From NCBI RefSeq assembly GCF_003330725.1, contig NZ_CP030840.1:5270001-5334000 (forward strand): a stretch of 64,000 nt of DNA. The letters are read 5' to 3'. Each line of letters opens with the position of its first letter. Within the stretch, counting starts at the first letter, position 1. This document shows positions 46,921 through 56,149 of the stretch, one piece after another. Source of the stretch: Acidisarcina polymorpha. Lineage in GTDB: Bacteria; Acidobacteriota; Terriglobia; Terriglobales; Acidobacteriaceae. The notes beneath the pieces are model-generated. The model had not been told where the DNA came from. It worked only from the letters and a program-made list of their open reading frames with translations, and did no database searches. Position numbers and translations under genes: made by a program.

Positions 46921-48486
46921 ATGCGGCACCAGGTATCATCAAGTCTCTCGACCCGCCCATTGAGTTCAAGGTTCATCGCGAATTCCTACGATCATTTTCC
47001 ACACCGCATTCCATTGCAGGGCCTCCCATTGCTGGGACTGCTGATGCTGACGATATTTGCTGTCGGGTGGTCATCGGCCCACGCCGACGACCAGATCCGG
47101 GCGGTGCGTCTCAGCAACGTCATCGGTACCGTCCAGATGCTCTCCGGCACGGAAACTCAGTTTTCGCAGGCCTATCCGAACATGCCGGTCATGCAAGGCT
47201 CGACGCTCAAGACCGGCGAAGACGGCCGTGCGGAGGTCCAGTTGGAAGATGGCAGCGTCGTACGCCTGACGCCAAATAGCTCCGCCGCCTTCAGTGTTCT
47301 CAGCCGCAGTGCGGATGGCACCAATACTGAAGTCGAACTGCTGACCGGCTTGTCGTACGTGGAGATGAAAAGTGTCGCCAATCAGCGCTTTGTAGTCCAC
47401 TTCGGCGGCAATGAAGTGATCTCTCCGGCCCCCGTCAAGTTTCGCGTGAGCCTCGATGCTAGACCCATTGAATTCGCTGTTCTCGACGGCAGCGCCCACT
47501 TGAGTAACGGCGCCGCTTACGCCGTGGACGTCAAGGCCAACGAGACCGTGCGCTTCGACAGCCCGGATAGCACCCGTTACATGCTCGCCCAGGGCATCGA
47601 CAGCGACTCTTGGGACCAATGGAACACCGACCGTGACCAGGCCATGAATCAGATGGCCGCGCAGGAGACCCGCGAGGCGCGCGGAAGCGCAAGCGATCCT
47701 GCCTGGAGCGATCTCGATTACTACGGGAATTGGTACTCCGCCAGCGGTAATTCCTTCTGGGTGCCATCCGGTGCCGGCGCAGGTTGGGACCCTTACGGCT
47801 CCGGATATTGGGGCTATTATGGCGGCGCTGGCGGCTATGCCTGGATCTCCGGTTATCCATGGGGCTGGTTGCCCTACCACTGCGGCGCCTGGAACTACTA
47901 CAACTCGTTCGGTTGGGGCTGGGCCCCAGGGGCAGGGAACTGCGGGAACTCCTGGTATCCGGTCGGAGGAATTGGCTATGCTCCTCCCGGCTATAAGCGA
48001 CTGCCACGGCCCGTCCAGAGCCCATTCCATCCATTGCACCCGGGTGCGCCTCGCTCCGCAGTCAGCCATCCCCTGCTCGCCATTGATCGTGGACGAGAGG
48101 CCACCACTCTCGAGCCCCGCCCGGGCGCTCCCAAGGCGGTTACAGTGGATGGGCACGTTGCCCAATTGATGCCGAAAAGCGGCGTTCCGGCAAGCTCCTT
48201 TGTGAACCGCTCCGGCGCTATGCCGATTACTGCACGAAATGGATTCGGCGGCTCAGGCGGCCAGTTTGGCAGCGTACCCGTCTATCGCCCTCCTTCGGGT
48301 AGCTCCGGCTATCGTGCAGGATCTCCTGCAACGTTCGCCTCCCATCCCGTTTCCAGCGGCCCCGGCGCAGCTTCAGGAGGCCACTTCAGTGCGCCGTCCT
48401 CTTCCGGTGCCATGTCATCGGCACCGCACGCTAGCGCCGGCCCATCGATGGGTGGTGGCGGTGGCGGCGGTGGCCACGTCAAGTAA
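46921..48486 (+). CDS. Exported FecR-domain protein with Trp/Tyr/Gly-rich region
   Basis: 521 residues from ATG 46921 (GTG 46918 is adjacent), with GGAGG at 46909. A signal/anchor segment (LPLLGLLMLTIFAVGWSSAHA) precedes a FecR-like domain (about 58-200, GRAEVQLEDGSVVRLTPNSSAAF, GLSYVEMKSVANQRFVVHF). Next comes a region rich in Trp, Tyr and Gly (about 255-360, WDPYGSGYWGYYGG, WISGYPWGWLPYHCGAW). The C-terminus is Gly/Ser/Pro-rich and ends GGGGGGGGHVK. Relatives of this layout are common in acidobacteria; the function is unclear, perhaps envelope-associated binding. Confidence 0.85.
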   Translation: MRHQVSSSLSTRPLSSRFIANSYDHFPHRIPLQGLPLLGLLMLTIFAVGWSSAHADDQIRAVRLSNVIGTVQMLSGTETQFSQAYPNMPVMQGSTLKTGEDGRAEVQLEDGSVVRLTPNSSAAFSVLSRSADGTNTEVELLTGLSYVEMKSVANQRFVVHFGGNEVISPAPVKFRVSLDARPIEFAVLDGSAHLSNGAAYAVDVKANETVRFDSPDSTRYMLAQGIDSDSWDQWNTDRDQAMNQMAAQETREARGSASDPAWSDLDYYGNWYSASGNSFWVPSGAGAGWDPYGSGYWGYYGGAGGYAWISGYPWGWLPYHCGAWNYYNSFGWGWAPGAGNCGNSWYPVGGIGYAPPGYKRLPRPVQSPFHPLHPGAPRSAVSHPLLAIDRGREATTLEPRPGAPKAVTVDGHVAQLMPKSGVPASSFVNRSGAMPITARNGFGGSGGQFGSVPVYRPPSGSSGYRAGSPATFASHPVSSGPGAASGGHFSAPSSSGAMSSAPHASAGPSMGGGGGGGGHVK

Positions 48487-48502
48487 TAGGAAAGGTATCC
48501 TC

Positions 48503-48540
48503 AAGGGCCAGTCCACTCGTGTGGACTGACCCTTTTCCTT
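48503..48540 (+). terminator. Likely terminator between the FecR gene and rsmA
   Basis: AAGGGCCAGTCCAC, loop TCGT, GTGGACTGACCCTT (48503-48534) has one internal mismatch and a short T-run (TTTTCC). It can serve the converging genes on both strands. Confidence 0.7.
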
Positions 48541-48554
48541 CTCCGCCGGTTTCT

Positions 48555-49364
48555 TCACTGCGCCGACTGCTCTGAATCTTGCAAATCCCGATAAAGTCGC
48601 GCCGCCTCCTCCAAAGGCAGCGCCTCAGCGCGGATCGTCGAGGAGATGCCCGTTCGCCGGAAAGCAGCGGCCACGTTCTCGGGCCCATGTCCCGCAAACC
48701 GGAGATTGTTGGCCAGAGTCTTTCGCTTCTGCGCAAACGATTCCTTCAGAAACTTGATGAATCCCAGCCGGTCTATACCCAGATCAGCCAGCCGTGAAGC
48801 GAAGGTAAGCCGCAAGACCGTCGAATACACCTCCGGCGGAGGCGAGAAGGCACTCGGCGGCAGCGTAAAGAGATTCTCTACCCGCGCAAAGAGCTGAGTA
48901 GTTGCGGTGAGCAATCCGTAGTCTCGAGTACCCGGCGCGGCGGCGATCCGGTCCGCCACCTCGCGCTGCACCATGATCACCGCACGGTCGATCACGTTGG
49001 CGTGTTCGAAGAGGTGCAGCAGAATCGGTGAGGTAATGTAGTACGGAAGATTCCCGACAACTGCAAGTTTCCCTCCCGTATTCGGCAGCAAGCCAGCCAT
49101 GTCGAGCGTCAATATGTCGTGGTGAAGCACCTCAACCCGGTCGTCCATCGCGTATTCGCTCGTGAGTCGCGCTGCCAGCGAGGCGTCCAGATCCACCGCG
49201 ACCAAGTGGCCGGCCCGCGCTGCCAGCAGGCTGGTGATTGCTCCTTTGCCCGGGCCAATCTCAAGCACCGTACCGGCGGAGATGTCCCCAAGGGCCTGCA
49301 CGATGGCGTACGCCGCCGCGGGGTCTGCAAGAAAATTCTGCCCGAGTTTGGGCTTGCTGGTCAC
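48555..49364 (-). CDS. rsmA: 16S rRNA dimethyladenosine transferase (KsgA)
   Basis: 269 residues. SAM-binding motif VLEIGPGKGAIT, the catalytic NLPYYITSPIL and the N-terminal KPKLGQNFLADP are diagnostic. It dimethylates two adjacent adenines near the 3' end of 16S rRNA. The ATG at 49364 is divergent from glgA across 145 nt. It converges with the FecR-domain gene across a hairpin. Confidence 0.96.
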   Translation of the reverse strand: MTSKPKLGQNFLADPAAAYAIVQALGDISAGTVLEIGPGKGAITSLLAARAGHLVAVDLDASLAARLTSEYAMDDRVEVLHHDILTLDMAGLLPNTGGKLAVVGNLPYYITSPILLHLFEHANVIDRAVIMVQREVADRIAAAPGTRDYGLLTATTQLFARVENLFTLPPSAFSPPPEVYSTVLRLTFASRLADLGIDRLGFIKFLKESFAQKRKTLANNLRFAGHGPENVAAAFRRTGISSTIRAEALPLEEAARLYRDLQDSEQSAQ

Positions 49365-49509
49365 GCCCGCCTTCTCTCTTCAAACCACCACGAATCGCCC
49401 GGAACCGGCCGCAGCGAATTGCTGTGCCTCGAAGAGAGATTTAGACTACGCAAGGCATCGGACTCCTCTGCATGTCTGGTACAAGTCTCACAGGAACGGG
49501 AGTGAATTC

Positions 49510-50967
49510 ATGCGTATTACTTTCGCCGCTTCGGAATGTGTTCCCTATATCAACACCGGCGGCCTAGCGGATGTACTGGGAGCGCTCCCAAGAGAGGTCG
49601 CTCGTCAGGGGCATCAGGTCACAATGTACCTGCCTTTTTATAAGCAGGTTAGCGCCAAAGTCAAAGAACGCGTCGTCGCCATCAAGAGCCTGACCATTCC
49701 GTTTCAATACTACAACCGCTTCGTGACCGTACTGAATGGCGGCATTCAGGATGGAGTGCAGTTCTATTTCATCGATTGTCCGGAACTCTTCGATCGTGAA
49801 TATGTGTATGCGACGCCTACCGGCGACTATCAGGACAATTGGGAGAGGTTCGGGCTATTCTGCCGCGCGGTGCTCGAGGCATCGAAGCAGCTCGGTGTGC
49901 CCGATGTCTTTCATGTGCACGATTGGGAGACAGCCATGCTGCCCGTCTACCTGCGCACCGTCTACTACTTCGATCCGCAGCTGCGCAGCGCTGGCGTGAT
50001 GCTGACCGTCCATAATGCCGGATATCAGGGCTGGTTCCCCCCCAATACCGTCGAACGTCTGCTGCTGCCGTGGGAGATCTACAAGCCAGAGCGTGCCGAA
50101 CACTACAGTACTTTGAATTTCCTCAAAGGGGGACTGGTTTACTCCGACGTCATCACCACCGTTAGCCGCAAATATGCCGAAGAAATTCAGACCGCCGAGT
50201 TCGGCAACGGTCTCGAAGACACCTTCCGCCGCCGCGCCACCGATTTGCACGGCATCCTGAACGGCATCGATACCGTGAAGTGGGATCCTGCCACCGATGG
50301 AAACATCGCCGCCCATTACACCGCCGGCAATCTTGAGGGGAAGGTGAGCTGCCGCCGTGATCTGCTTCATGCCTTCGGCCTCGAGCCGGCCCGCGAAGAC
50401 GCGCCGCTCTTGGGCATCGTCTCCCGTTTCGCAACTCAGAAGGGCTTCGATCTGATCGCCCAGATCTCGGATGCGTTGGCCGCCGAAGATCTTTATCTCG
50501 CCGTCCTCGGCGACGGTGAGCCCTACTACGAAAACCTCTTTCGCTCGCTGCAGGAAAGACATCGTGGAAAGATCTCCGTGCGCATTCCCTACGACCGGGC
50601 CATGGCGCACAAGGTCGAGGCAGGCGCGGACATCTTCCTCATGCCCTCCCGTTACGAGCCGTGCGGTCTTGGCCAGCTGTACAGCCTCCGCTACGGGACC
50701 ATCCCCGTTGTCCGTGCCACCGGCGGTCTGGATGAAGCCGTGGAGGAATGGAGTCCCGAGACCGGCCAGGGAACGGGCTTCAAGTTCCACGGCTATAATC
50801 CGGGGGACTTCCTGGCCGCCATCCAGCGCGCCACTCATGTCTTTCGGACCGACAAAAAAGCCTGGAGCAAGCTAATCCACAATGCAATGACCCAGGACCA
50901 TTCCTGGATTGGCCCGGCGGCGGAATACATTGAACTCTATGAGGAAGTCGCGAGACGGCGCAGCTAA
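49510..50967 (+). CDS. glgA: Glycogen synthase (ADP-glucose type) with NTGGL in place of KTGGL
   Basis: 485 residues from ATG 49510 with GGGAG upstream; the open frame begins at 49162 but that extension overlaps rsmA. GT5 family, GT-B fold: N-terminal TGGLADVLGALPREVARQGHQV, HVHDWETAMLPVYLR, TVHNAGYQG, then C-terminal GIVSRFATQKGFDLI and the MPSRYEPCGLGQLYSLRYGTIPVVRATGGLDEAV signature. Residue 15, usually Lys of the KxGGL motif, is Asn here. It elongates alpha-1,4-glucan from ADP-glucose. No other glg gene is adjacent. Confidence 0.95.
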   Translation: MRITFAASECVPYINTGGLADVLGALPREVARQGHQVTMYLPFYKQVSAKVKERVVAIKSLTIPFQYYNRFVTVLNGGIQDGVQFYFIDCPELFDREYVYATPTGDYQDNWERFGLFCRAVLEASKQLGVPDVFHVHDWETAMLPVYLRTVYYFDPQLRSAGVMLTVHNAGYQGWFPPNTVERLLLPWEIYKPERAEHYSTLNFLKGGLVYSDVITTVSRKYAEEIQTAEFGNGLEDTFRRRATDLHGILNGIDTVKWDPATDGNIAAHYTAGNLEGKVSCRRDLLHAFGLEPAREDAPLLGIVSRFATQKGFDLIAQISDALAAEDLYLAVLGDGEPYYENLFRSLQERHRGKISVRIPYDRAMAHKVEAGADIFLMPSRYEPCGLGQLYSLRYGTIPVVRATGGLDEAVEEWSPETGQGTGFKFHGYNPGDFLAAIQRATHVFRTDKKAWSKLIHNAMTQDHSWIGPAAEYIELYEEVARRRS

Positions 50968-50983
50968 AACTCTACTGACATAT

Positions 50984-51012
50984 TTGACGATCTAGTTCAA
51001 CTTGGTTAAGCT
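50984..51012 (+). promoter_or_regulatory. Candidate promoter of the toxin-antitoxin pair
   Basis: TTGACG (50984-50989), 17-bp spacer, TAAGCT (51007-51012). An inverted repeat AACTT-N9-AAGTT overlaps the -10 region, where autoregulatory TA operators usually lie. The -10 match is weak. Confidence 0.35.
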
Positions 51013-51035
51013 AAGTTAGCAGGAGAGCCGAATCC

Positions 51036-51296
51036 ATGACCACAGCGACCATCTTCGAGGCCAAGACAAACTTTTCCGAACTCGTAAAAAAAGCCCAGAA
51101 AGGCGAGACGGTCATCATCACCTCCGGACGCGAGAAGACGCCGGTGGCCAAGCTCGTGGCCATTGAGCCGGTGAAGAAGAAACGGCTTGGGGCGCTCTAT
51201 GACCCGAACTTCGTCATGGGTGATCGTTTCTGGGAGCCTTTGCCGGAAGAGGAATCGGGCCTCTGGAGGGGTGAAGGCGATGAGGATTTTGGTTGA
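51036..51296 (+). CDS. Phd/YefM-family antitoxin
   Basis: 86 residues. The N-terminal fold TTATIFEAKTNFSELVKKAQKGETVIITSGREKTPVAKLVAI is typical of Phd/YefM DNA-binding antitoxins; the C-terminus (about 55-86) would wrap the toxin. GGAG lies upstream. It overlaps the PIN toxin gene by 17 nt, the normal arrangement. It should neutralise the toxin and repress the pair. Confidence 0.92.
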   Translation: MTTATIFEAKTNFSELVKKAQKGETVIITSGREKTPVAKLVAIEPVKKKRLGALYDPNFVMGDRFWEPLPEEESGLWRGEGDEDFG

Positions 51297-51666
51297 TACT
51301 CATACCCTCGTCTGGGCAACAATCTCTCCGAAGCTCCTAAGCACCGAAGCAGCGGCAATCATCGAAGACCCGGCCACTGAGGTCTATGTCTCGGCAGCCT
51401 CCGCATGGGAAATTGCGACCAAGGTGCGCCTCGGAAGATTTCCGGAAGCAGCGAATCTGGAGAGACAGTTTCTTCAGACGATGGAAGTCGCTGGATATGT
51501 AATGCTCTCCATCGACTGCGCCTTGGCCTTGCGCGCCGCTCGTATGCCAGGAGATCACAGTGATCCATTCGATCGCATCATCGCCGCGCATGCCATTGCC
51601 GAAGACATACCGGTGATCAGCGCCGACCGCAAGCTGGATGTGTTCAAGGTGCGACGAATTTGGTGA
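51280..51666 (+). CDS. PIN-domain (VapC-like) ribonuclease toxin
   Basis: 128 residues from ATG 51280 (MRILVDTHTLVWATI), with GGAGGGG upstream. The PIN acidic residues are visible: D6, E44 (SAWEIATK), D95/D98 (GDHSDPFDRIIAAHA) and D116 (ISADRKL). VapC toxins cleave tRNA or rRNA; the target of this one is not known. It overlaps its antitoxin gene and faces the APC permease gene downstream. Confidence 0.93.
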   Translation: MRILVDTHTLVWATISPKLLSTEAAAIIEDPATEVYVSAASAWEIATKVRLGRFPEAANLERQFLQTMEVAGYVMLSIDCALALRAARMPGDHSDPFDRIIAAHAIAEDIPVISADRKLDVFKVRRIW

Positions 51667-51721
51667 TGGTCGTTGCCTCCGGGAGTGAGAGCGCTTGGGC
51701 AGCGGCGGCCGGAACGGCCCG

Positions 51722-53161
51722 TTACGCGGTGCGATTCCTCCTGATCCATCCAAACAGCGGAATCCCCAACAAGATGATCCCGGTCCCGATCAGCGAGTTC
51801 TTCAGGTTCTCCACATAGGAGAAATACAGCAACAGAGCTGAAGCGAGAACAAAGAGCGCCGGGAGCACCGGATATCCCCACACCCGATAAGGGCGCACCG
51901 CGTTCGGCAATCGCCTCCTGTAAACGAAGACTGTCGTTGCCGTGATCAGGTAAAAGAGCCATTCGGCGAAGATCGCCAACTCGAACAGCTGCTGAAAACG
52001 TCCCACCGCCAGCAGCAGAACCGTAGCGAGGATCCCTTGGACAATCAACGACGTCGACGGGCTCTGGAAGCGTGGATGAATCGTCGCCATTCGCGCGAAA
52101 AAAAGCTTGTCGCGCGCAGCCGCAAAGGGAATCCGCGCCCCCGACATGATGGTCCCATTGAGCGTGACAACGATGCTGATTGCCATCGCGGCTGAAACCA
52201 GCGCAGCCCCCCAGCTGCCTCCTTTTCCTCCAACTACCAACGCCATCGCGGTAACTGCAGGACGCGGGGAAGCCGCGATCTGTGCGGCTGGCAGAATGTA
52301 TTGAATGGCCGCATTCGTCGCCATGTATAGACCGCCCACAATAAACAGCCCGGCGATCAGCGCGATCGGCAAACTGCGCTCCGGACGACGAACCTCTCCG
52401 GCGACCATGGTCAAGTCGTTCCAGCCATCGTAGGCCCAGAGCGCCGCAATCAACGCGATCATGAAGCCGCCAAACCCGCCGTGCGCACCGGGAAAGAAGG
52501 TGTGGAAATTCAGCAGGCTGCCCCTCGATGAGGCGAAGCAGAAACCGGCGATCACCAGTATGAGCCCACCTTTCAACCAGGTGAAGAAGAGCTGAAACTC
52601 TCCCGCCTTGCGAATGCCAAGATAGTTCAGCCCGGTCACCAGCCACGTGGCGGCGATCGCGAAGATCTGCGACCAGGTAATCTCCCAGCCGCCGTGCAGC
52701 GTCGCGCCATCGAGCCACGCAAGCGCAGGAAAGATCGCTAGGGTGCGCGCCAGCCCGGTGGTCACGCTCGCAATCGAAGCCGGCTTGGCTACCGAAAACC
52801 ATGTCCACATGTAGAGAAAGGCCGGCAAATCGCCGTAAGCGCCGCGAAGATAGACGTATTCGCCGCCGGTCGCCGGCATCATCGCGCCCAGTTCGGCATA
52901 GGTCATCGCGCCGAACAGCGACAGCAGTCCACCGACGATCCACGCCAGGTACACCATGGTCGAGGAGCCGACCGCGCGCATCATCTCTTGCGGGACTAGA
53001 AAGATGCCGCTGCCGATAATGGTCCCGACCACGATCGCGGTGGCGTGAGAGACACCCAGGACGCGAGGAAGGTCGCCGGTCCGGACCGGCGCAGTGGTCT
53101 CAATCAGCTTCGAGGATGAGTTCAGTTCCGCCAACGGTGGAGCAAGAGTACCATGCTGCAA
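51722..53161 (-). CDS. APC-family amino acid permease
   Basis: About 479 residues with twelve predicted hydrophobic segments. Opening GVSHATAIVVGTIIGSGIFLVPQEM and the helix VYLAWIVGGLLSLFGAMTYAELGAMMPATGGEYVYL mark the APC superfamily (basic amino acid/LAT type). The start is uncertain: TTG 53161 with GGGGA upstream is preferred; TTG 53227 and TTG 53134 are alternatives. The substrate is unknown. A degenerate repeat array lies upstream. Confidence 0.88.
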   Translation of the reverse strand: MQHGTLAPPLAELNSSSKLIETTAPVRTGDLPRVLGVSHATAIVVGTIIGSGIFLVPQEMMRAVGSSTMVYLAWIVGGLLSLFGAMTYAELGAMMPATGGEYVYLRGAYGDLPAFLYMWTWFSVAKPASIASVTTGLARTLAIFPALAWLDGATLHGGWEITWSQIFAIAATWLVTGLNYLGIRKAGEFQLFFTWLKGGLILVIAGFCFASSRGSLLNFHTFFPGAHGGFGGFMIALIAALWAYDGWNDLTMVAGEVRRPERSLPIALIAGLFIVGGLYMATNAAIQYILPAAQIAASPRPAVTAMALVVGGKGGSWGAALVSAAMAISIVVTLNGTIMSGARIPFAAARDKLFFARMATIHPRFQSPSTSLIVQGILATVLLLAVGRFQQLFELAIFAEWLFYLITATTVFVYRRRLPNAVRPYRVWGYPVLPALFVLASALLLYFSYVENLKNSLIGTGIILLGIPLFGWIRRNRTA

Positions 53162-53201
53162 GCTGGTTCCCCATGAGACGCCGGGAACCAGGCCAAGCCA
53201 A

Positions 53202-53269
53202 CAACCAGCACCGCAACTAGCCCGCAACCAGCCTTTGACTAACCCTTAAATAGCCCTCAACTAACCTTT
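53202..53269 (-). repeat. Degenerate repeat array at the MscS gene end
   Basis: About six units of 11-12 nt of the form CAACTAGCC (plus strand): CAACCAGCAC, CAACTAGCC, CAACCAGCC, GACTAACCC, AATAGCCC, CAACTAACC. It covers the stop codon of the MscS-family gene (53261-53263) and extends toward the permease start. Confidence 0.65.
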
Positions 53270-55414
53270 GACCGCGGCTTTGATAATCGGCGGCGCACTC
53301 ACCGCCGCCTTGACCTGCGGATCTCCGCCAATCAGTCGAAGCAGCGCCTCGGTCATGTGCCCATCGATCGATGCAGCCTGCCGGATGATGACCGGGAAAC
53401 GCAGCCAAAGTTGTAAGCCGCCGTCGACGAGCTGCAGGTTCGATTGAATGCCTGGCGCGTCCATGCTCGAATCCATCCACGATTCCAGGTTCCGGTGTTG
53501 CTTCTCGATCTCCTGGCGATAGCTGTCATAGACATCCTGGACGGACTTCTGGATCTTCTCCACCGCTGGCCGGTAGTCGCCGTCAGCGGCCAGCTTCACC
53601 GTCAACTCATGCCAGATGTATTCGGTCCCCGGAAGCTGTTTGAAAAGCGGAGTCCCGGCCTGAAACAAGACCGCATTCGAGAAAACCGCGACCCTCCCCG
53701 TCGGATAGAGATCGGTGCCACTGCCCGCCAGCTCGAGCACGTAGAACCGCACCAGTCCGACCTCTGCGACATCACCGGTGACCGTGGCAATCGTGATGCG
53801 GTCGCCGACTCGCACCCCATACCGGCCGATGATGAAGAAATAGGCGGCCACCGAGAGCAATATCGTTTGCAACCCCACTGCCAGGCCCGCAGTGATAAAT
53901 CCGGCAAAGGTAGCCAGGGAGCTGAACTGTGTCACCACCCCGAAGATCATCACCAGGCCGCTTAGGAAACCGATGATCAGTCGCCGCACCAGGAGCAGCT
54001 GCCGCCGTCGGCGCACGTCCTGGACATACCTCGTTGTGGCCCGCCGCCATACTTCGCCCAACGCGAAGATGATTGCCAGCGCTACCGCGATCCCGGCCAC
54101 TCGGAAGAGCAATGAACTTAATATTGACTTGTATTCCTCATCGACTGCCCGGCGCCATGCCTGCAGACTCGCCCCGCTTTGCTCCAGAGTGACGATCTCC
54201 TGGCTTAACGGCACCGCCGCCGCTGAAATGCCCTTAAAGGTCAACGTCAACTGGTCGAAGGTCTTCCGCGTCTCGGCCAGTGTCGGAGCCGGGTTAGCGG
54301 CCGGTGCAGCTGCCCCAGCCGCGGACCCTCCAGGATGAGTAGCCGCAGGATGAGTTGCCGGAGCAGCGGGAAGTGGTGTCGCGGCGATCTGCTGCGACAA
54401 AGCCTCTCCCTGGGAAATCGTCCGTCTCAAAACATTGCTCAACGGCGTCCGCAGCTCGAGTGCCTGCTGATGAACGCTGTTGGCTTCCCGGGCCAGGTTG
54501 TCAATGCTTTGTCTGGCTGCTAAGAGGTGAAAAAGAACGATAGCCTGGCTCGACACCCCCGCGCTTCGTGCCGCACTCAGGTTCTCCAGCGTCGGCGCGA
54601 CGCTCGTCGATTTGCCGGCAGTCAGCCCGGGTGCGGAACGCTCCAGTTGACCGACTTGCGCTGCAAAACCGGTATCGTTCGATGTCACCGAAATCCCGGT
54701 GATCTTGGCCAGCGCGTCTTCCATCGCCGATTGCAGCTCTAGCTCGCCTGCCACCTCTTCTCGTTGTTGCCGCAGTCCAGCAATGTCGCGAGCCCGCGCC
54801 GTCTGCAATTGCTTGTCCAGGTCGGCTGACTGCGCCTTCAACGCGGCGATCCGCTGGGCGACGCTGTCTCGCATCGTCTGCAGCCTCTGCGCCTGGCTCT
54901 CCGGGGCCGGGGTGTCCGATTGGCCGCCGCTCGTCCTGGCCATAATGGCGGCCTCGGCCTTCGCGGATTGAAACGCGAATCCCGCGACCTGCGCGGCCAG
55001 CGTCACCGCCTGGTCGCGATAGATCAGATCGCTCGGCTCGCCCACTTTCTGGATAGGAGCTTCGGAATCATGGTAGAACCGCAGCACCGCGTTCAGATGG
55101 AGCAAGATGGCTTTGCTGCGCCCGGCTACATCATTCTCCCCCGGCTGATTGGTCGGCTGCGTTGGCAGGGACGGAGACTGCGCCGGAACCGGCGACGCTG
55201 TCTTCCCGGGAGCAGAGGGCGCTGGGGTTTGCGTCTGGGCCGCGGTTGGATCCGCCGCCTTCTGCTCTGCACGCACGGTGTGGCGGCTCTGGAAAAACAT
55301 CGAGCCGAAAAAGAGCGAGAGAGCAAGCACCGCCGCATTCAAGACATATCGAATTGCGAATTTTTGATGAAGACTGTACTTCGAATATTTCTGCCGGAAT
55401 CGCCAATCAACCAT
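53261..55414 (-). CDS. MscS-family mechanosensitive channel with long N-terminal coiled-coil domain
   Basis: 717 residues from ATG 55414 (MVDWRFRQKYSKYSLHQ). A TM helix lies near 20-40 (AIRYVLNAAVLALSLFF). Then comes a Pro/Ala-rich linker, a periplasmic coiled-coil part (about 130-390, with an Ala/Pro/Gly-rich patch), two or three helices and the MscS pore region (GFITAGLAVGLQTILLSVAAYFFIIGRYGVRVGDRITI). A C-terminal domain follows. It is larger than the basic MscS, like MscK-type channels. The gene is followed by the APC permease on the same strand. Confidence 0.87.
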   Translation of the reverse strand: MVDWRFRQKYSKYSLHQKFAIRYVLNAAVLALSLFFGSMFFQSRHTVRAEQKAADPTAAQTQTPAPSAPGKTASPVPAQSPSLPTQPTNQPGENDVAGRSKAILLHLNAVLRFYHDSEAPIQKVGEPSDLIYRDQAVTLAAQVAGFAFQSAKAEAAIMARTSGGQSDTPAPESQAQRLQTMRDSVAQRIAALKAQSADLDKQLQTARARDIAGLRQQREEVAGELELQSAMEDALAKITGISVTSNDTGFAAQVGQLERSAPGLTAGKSTSVAPTLENLSAARSAGVSSQAIVLFHLLAARQSIDNLAREANSVHQQALELRTPLSNVLRRTISQGEALSQQIAATPLPAAPATHPAATHPGGSAAGAAAPAANPAPTLAETRKTFDQLTLTFKGISAAAVPLSQEIVTLEQSGASLQAWRRAVDEEYKSILSSLLFRVAGIAVALAIIFALGEVWRRATTRYVQDVRRRRQLLLVRRLIIGFLSGLVMIFGVVTQFSSLATFAGFITAGLAVGLQTILLSVAAYFFIIGRYGVRVGDRITIATVTGDVAEVGLVRFYVLELAGSGTDLYPTGRVAVFSNAVLFQAGTPLFKQLPGTEYIWHELTVKLAADGDYRPAVEKIQKSVQDVYDSYRQEIEKQHRNLESWMDSSMDAPGIQSNLQLVDGGLQLWLRFPVIIRQAASIDGHMTEALLRLIGGDPQVKAAVSAPPIIKAAVKG

Positions 55415-55461
55415 GTTCCATAGGATCACAGAAGACGTCGAAAGGTTAGTTGCTGCCCCTC

Positions 55462-55827
55462 TCACCCAAGCACCGAGCGCAGACTCTCCGGAAGCTGCGA
55501 CTCGGACGCCTCGATCGCATCGAAAAGTTCTTGACTCGAAACCGGCCCGAGCGAGACCAGCCGCATCCACGGCCAGCGAACGCGCATGACGCTGGCGAGC
55601 GCGATCTTCTCTTCCGCAGGCAGCGAATCGTCGTACACCGCTGCATCGAAATATTGCGTCTCTGCGTAAATTTCCGCATAGCAGATGTTTTCTGCCAGAG
55701 TAACGTCAAACCGAGAGCCTTCTAACCCGGACTTTTTTCGATCCAGAGAGGGCGACGGTGCGCCAACCAGCAGTATCGAAGACGTGGTCGGAATTTCCTT
55801 GGATTTGCTGGCGCGCTTTTTCGACAT
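55462..55827 (-). CDS. Degenerate receiver-like protein
   Basis: 121 residues from ATG 55827 (MSKKRASKSKEIPTTSS), AGAGG upstream. The fold resembles a CheY-like receiver: SILLVGAPSPSLDRKKSGLEGSRFDVTLAEN, then YFDAAVYDDSLPAEEKIALASVMRVRWPWMRLVSLG. The usual acidic pair after the first strand is missing (VGAPSP), and the lysine of the last strand is not clear, so phosphorylation may not occur. It lies 47 nt upstream of the MscS gene on the same strand. Confidence 0.65.
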   Translation of the reverse strand: MSKKRASKSKEIPTTSSILLVGAPSPSLDRKKSGLEGSRFDVTLAENICYAEIYAETQYFDAAVYDDSLPAEEKIALASVMRVRWPWMRLVSLGPVSSQELFDAIEASESQLPESLRSVLG

Positions 55828-56149
55828 GCCTCTATTCTGAGTGGCGCCATCAATGAAAACAATCGCCGCCGCCACATGCTTTGGTGCCGTCAAACATTCG
55901 CAGGCCGTTTATCTTCTCTGAACGACATCCTCGTAATCACCACGCGCACAAGACCGTAGCAGCACCCCAGTCCCATATCGTGGGTCTTCTTCGGAGCTCT
56001 CCCCAAAGACCTCTGCCTCGATACCCGACCATGAGGCTGCGCTGGCTTGCCGAGCCGGGCGCTTTTCGTTATCGTTGACCTTCCGTCATCGAGAGCGCTG
56101 CGCCGGGTCCATGCCGCGAGTGCCATCGCATTGACGCACTATTCACGAG
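55828..56149. other. 322-nt divergent intergenic region
   Basis: It separates the receiver-like gene (-) and the oxidoreductase gene (+). No gene, clear promoter, terminator or repeat was recognised; minus-strand frames here are short and basic. Confidence 0.5.
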
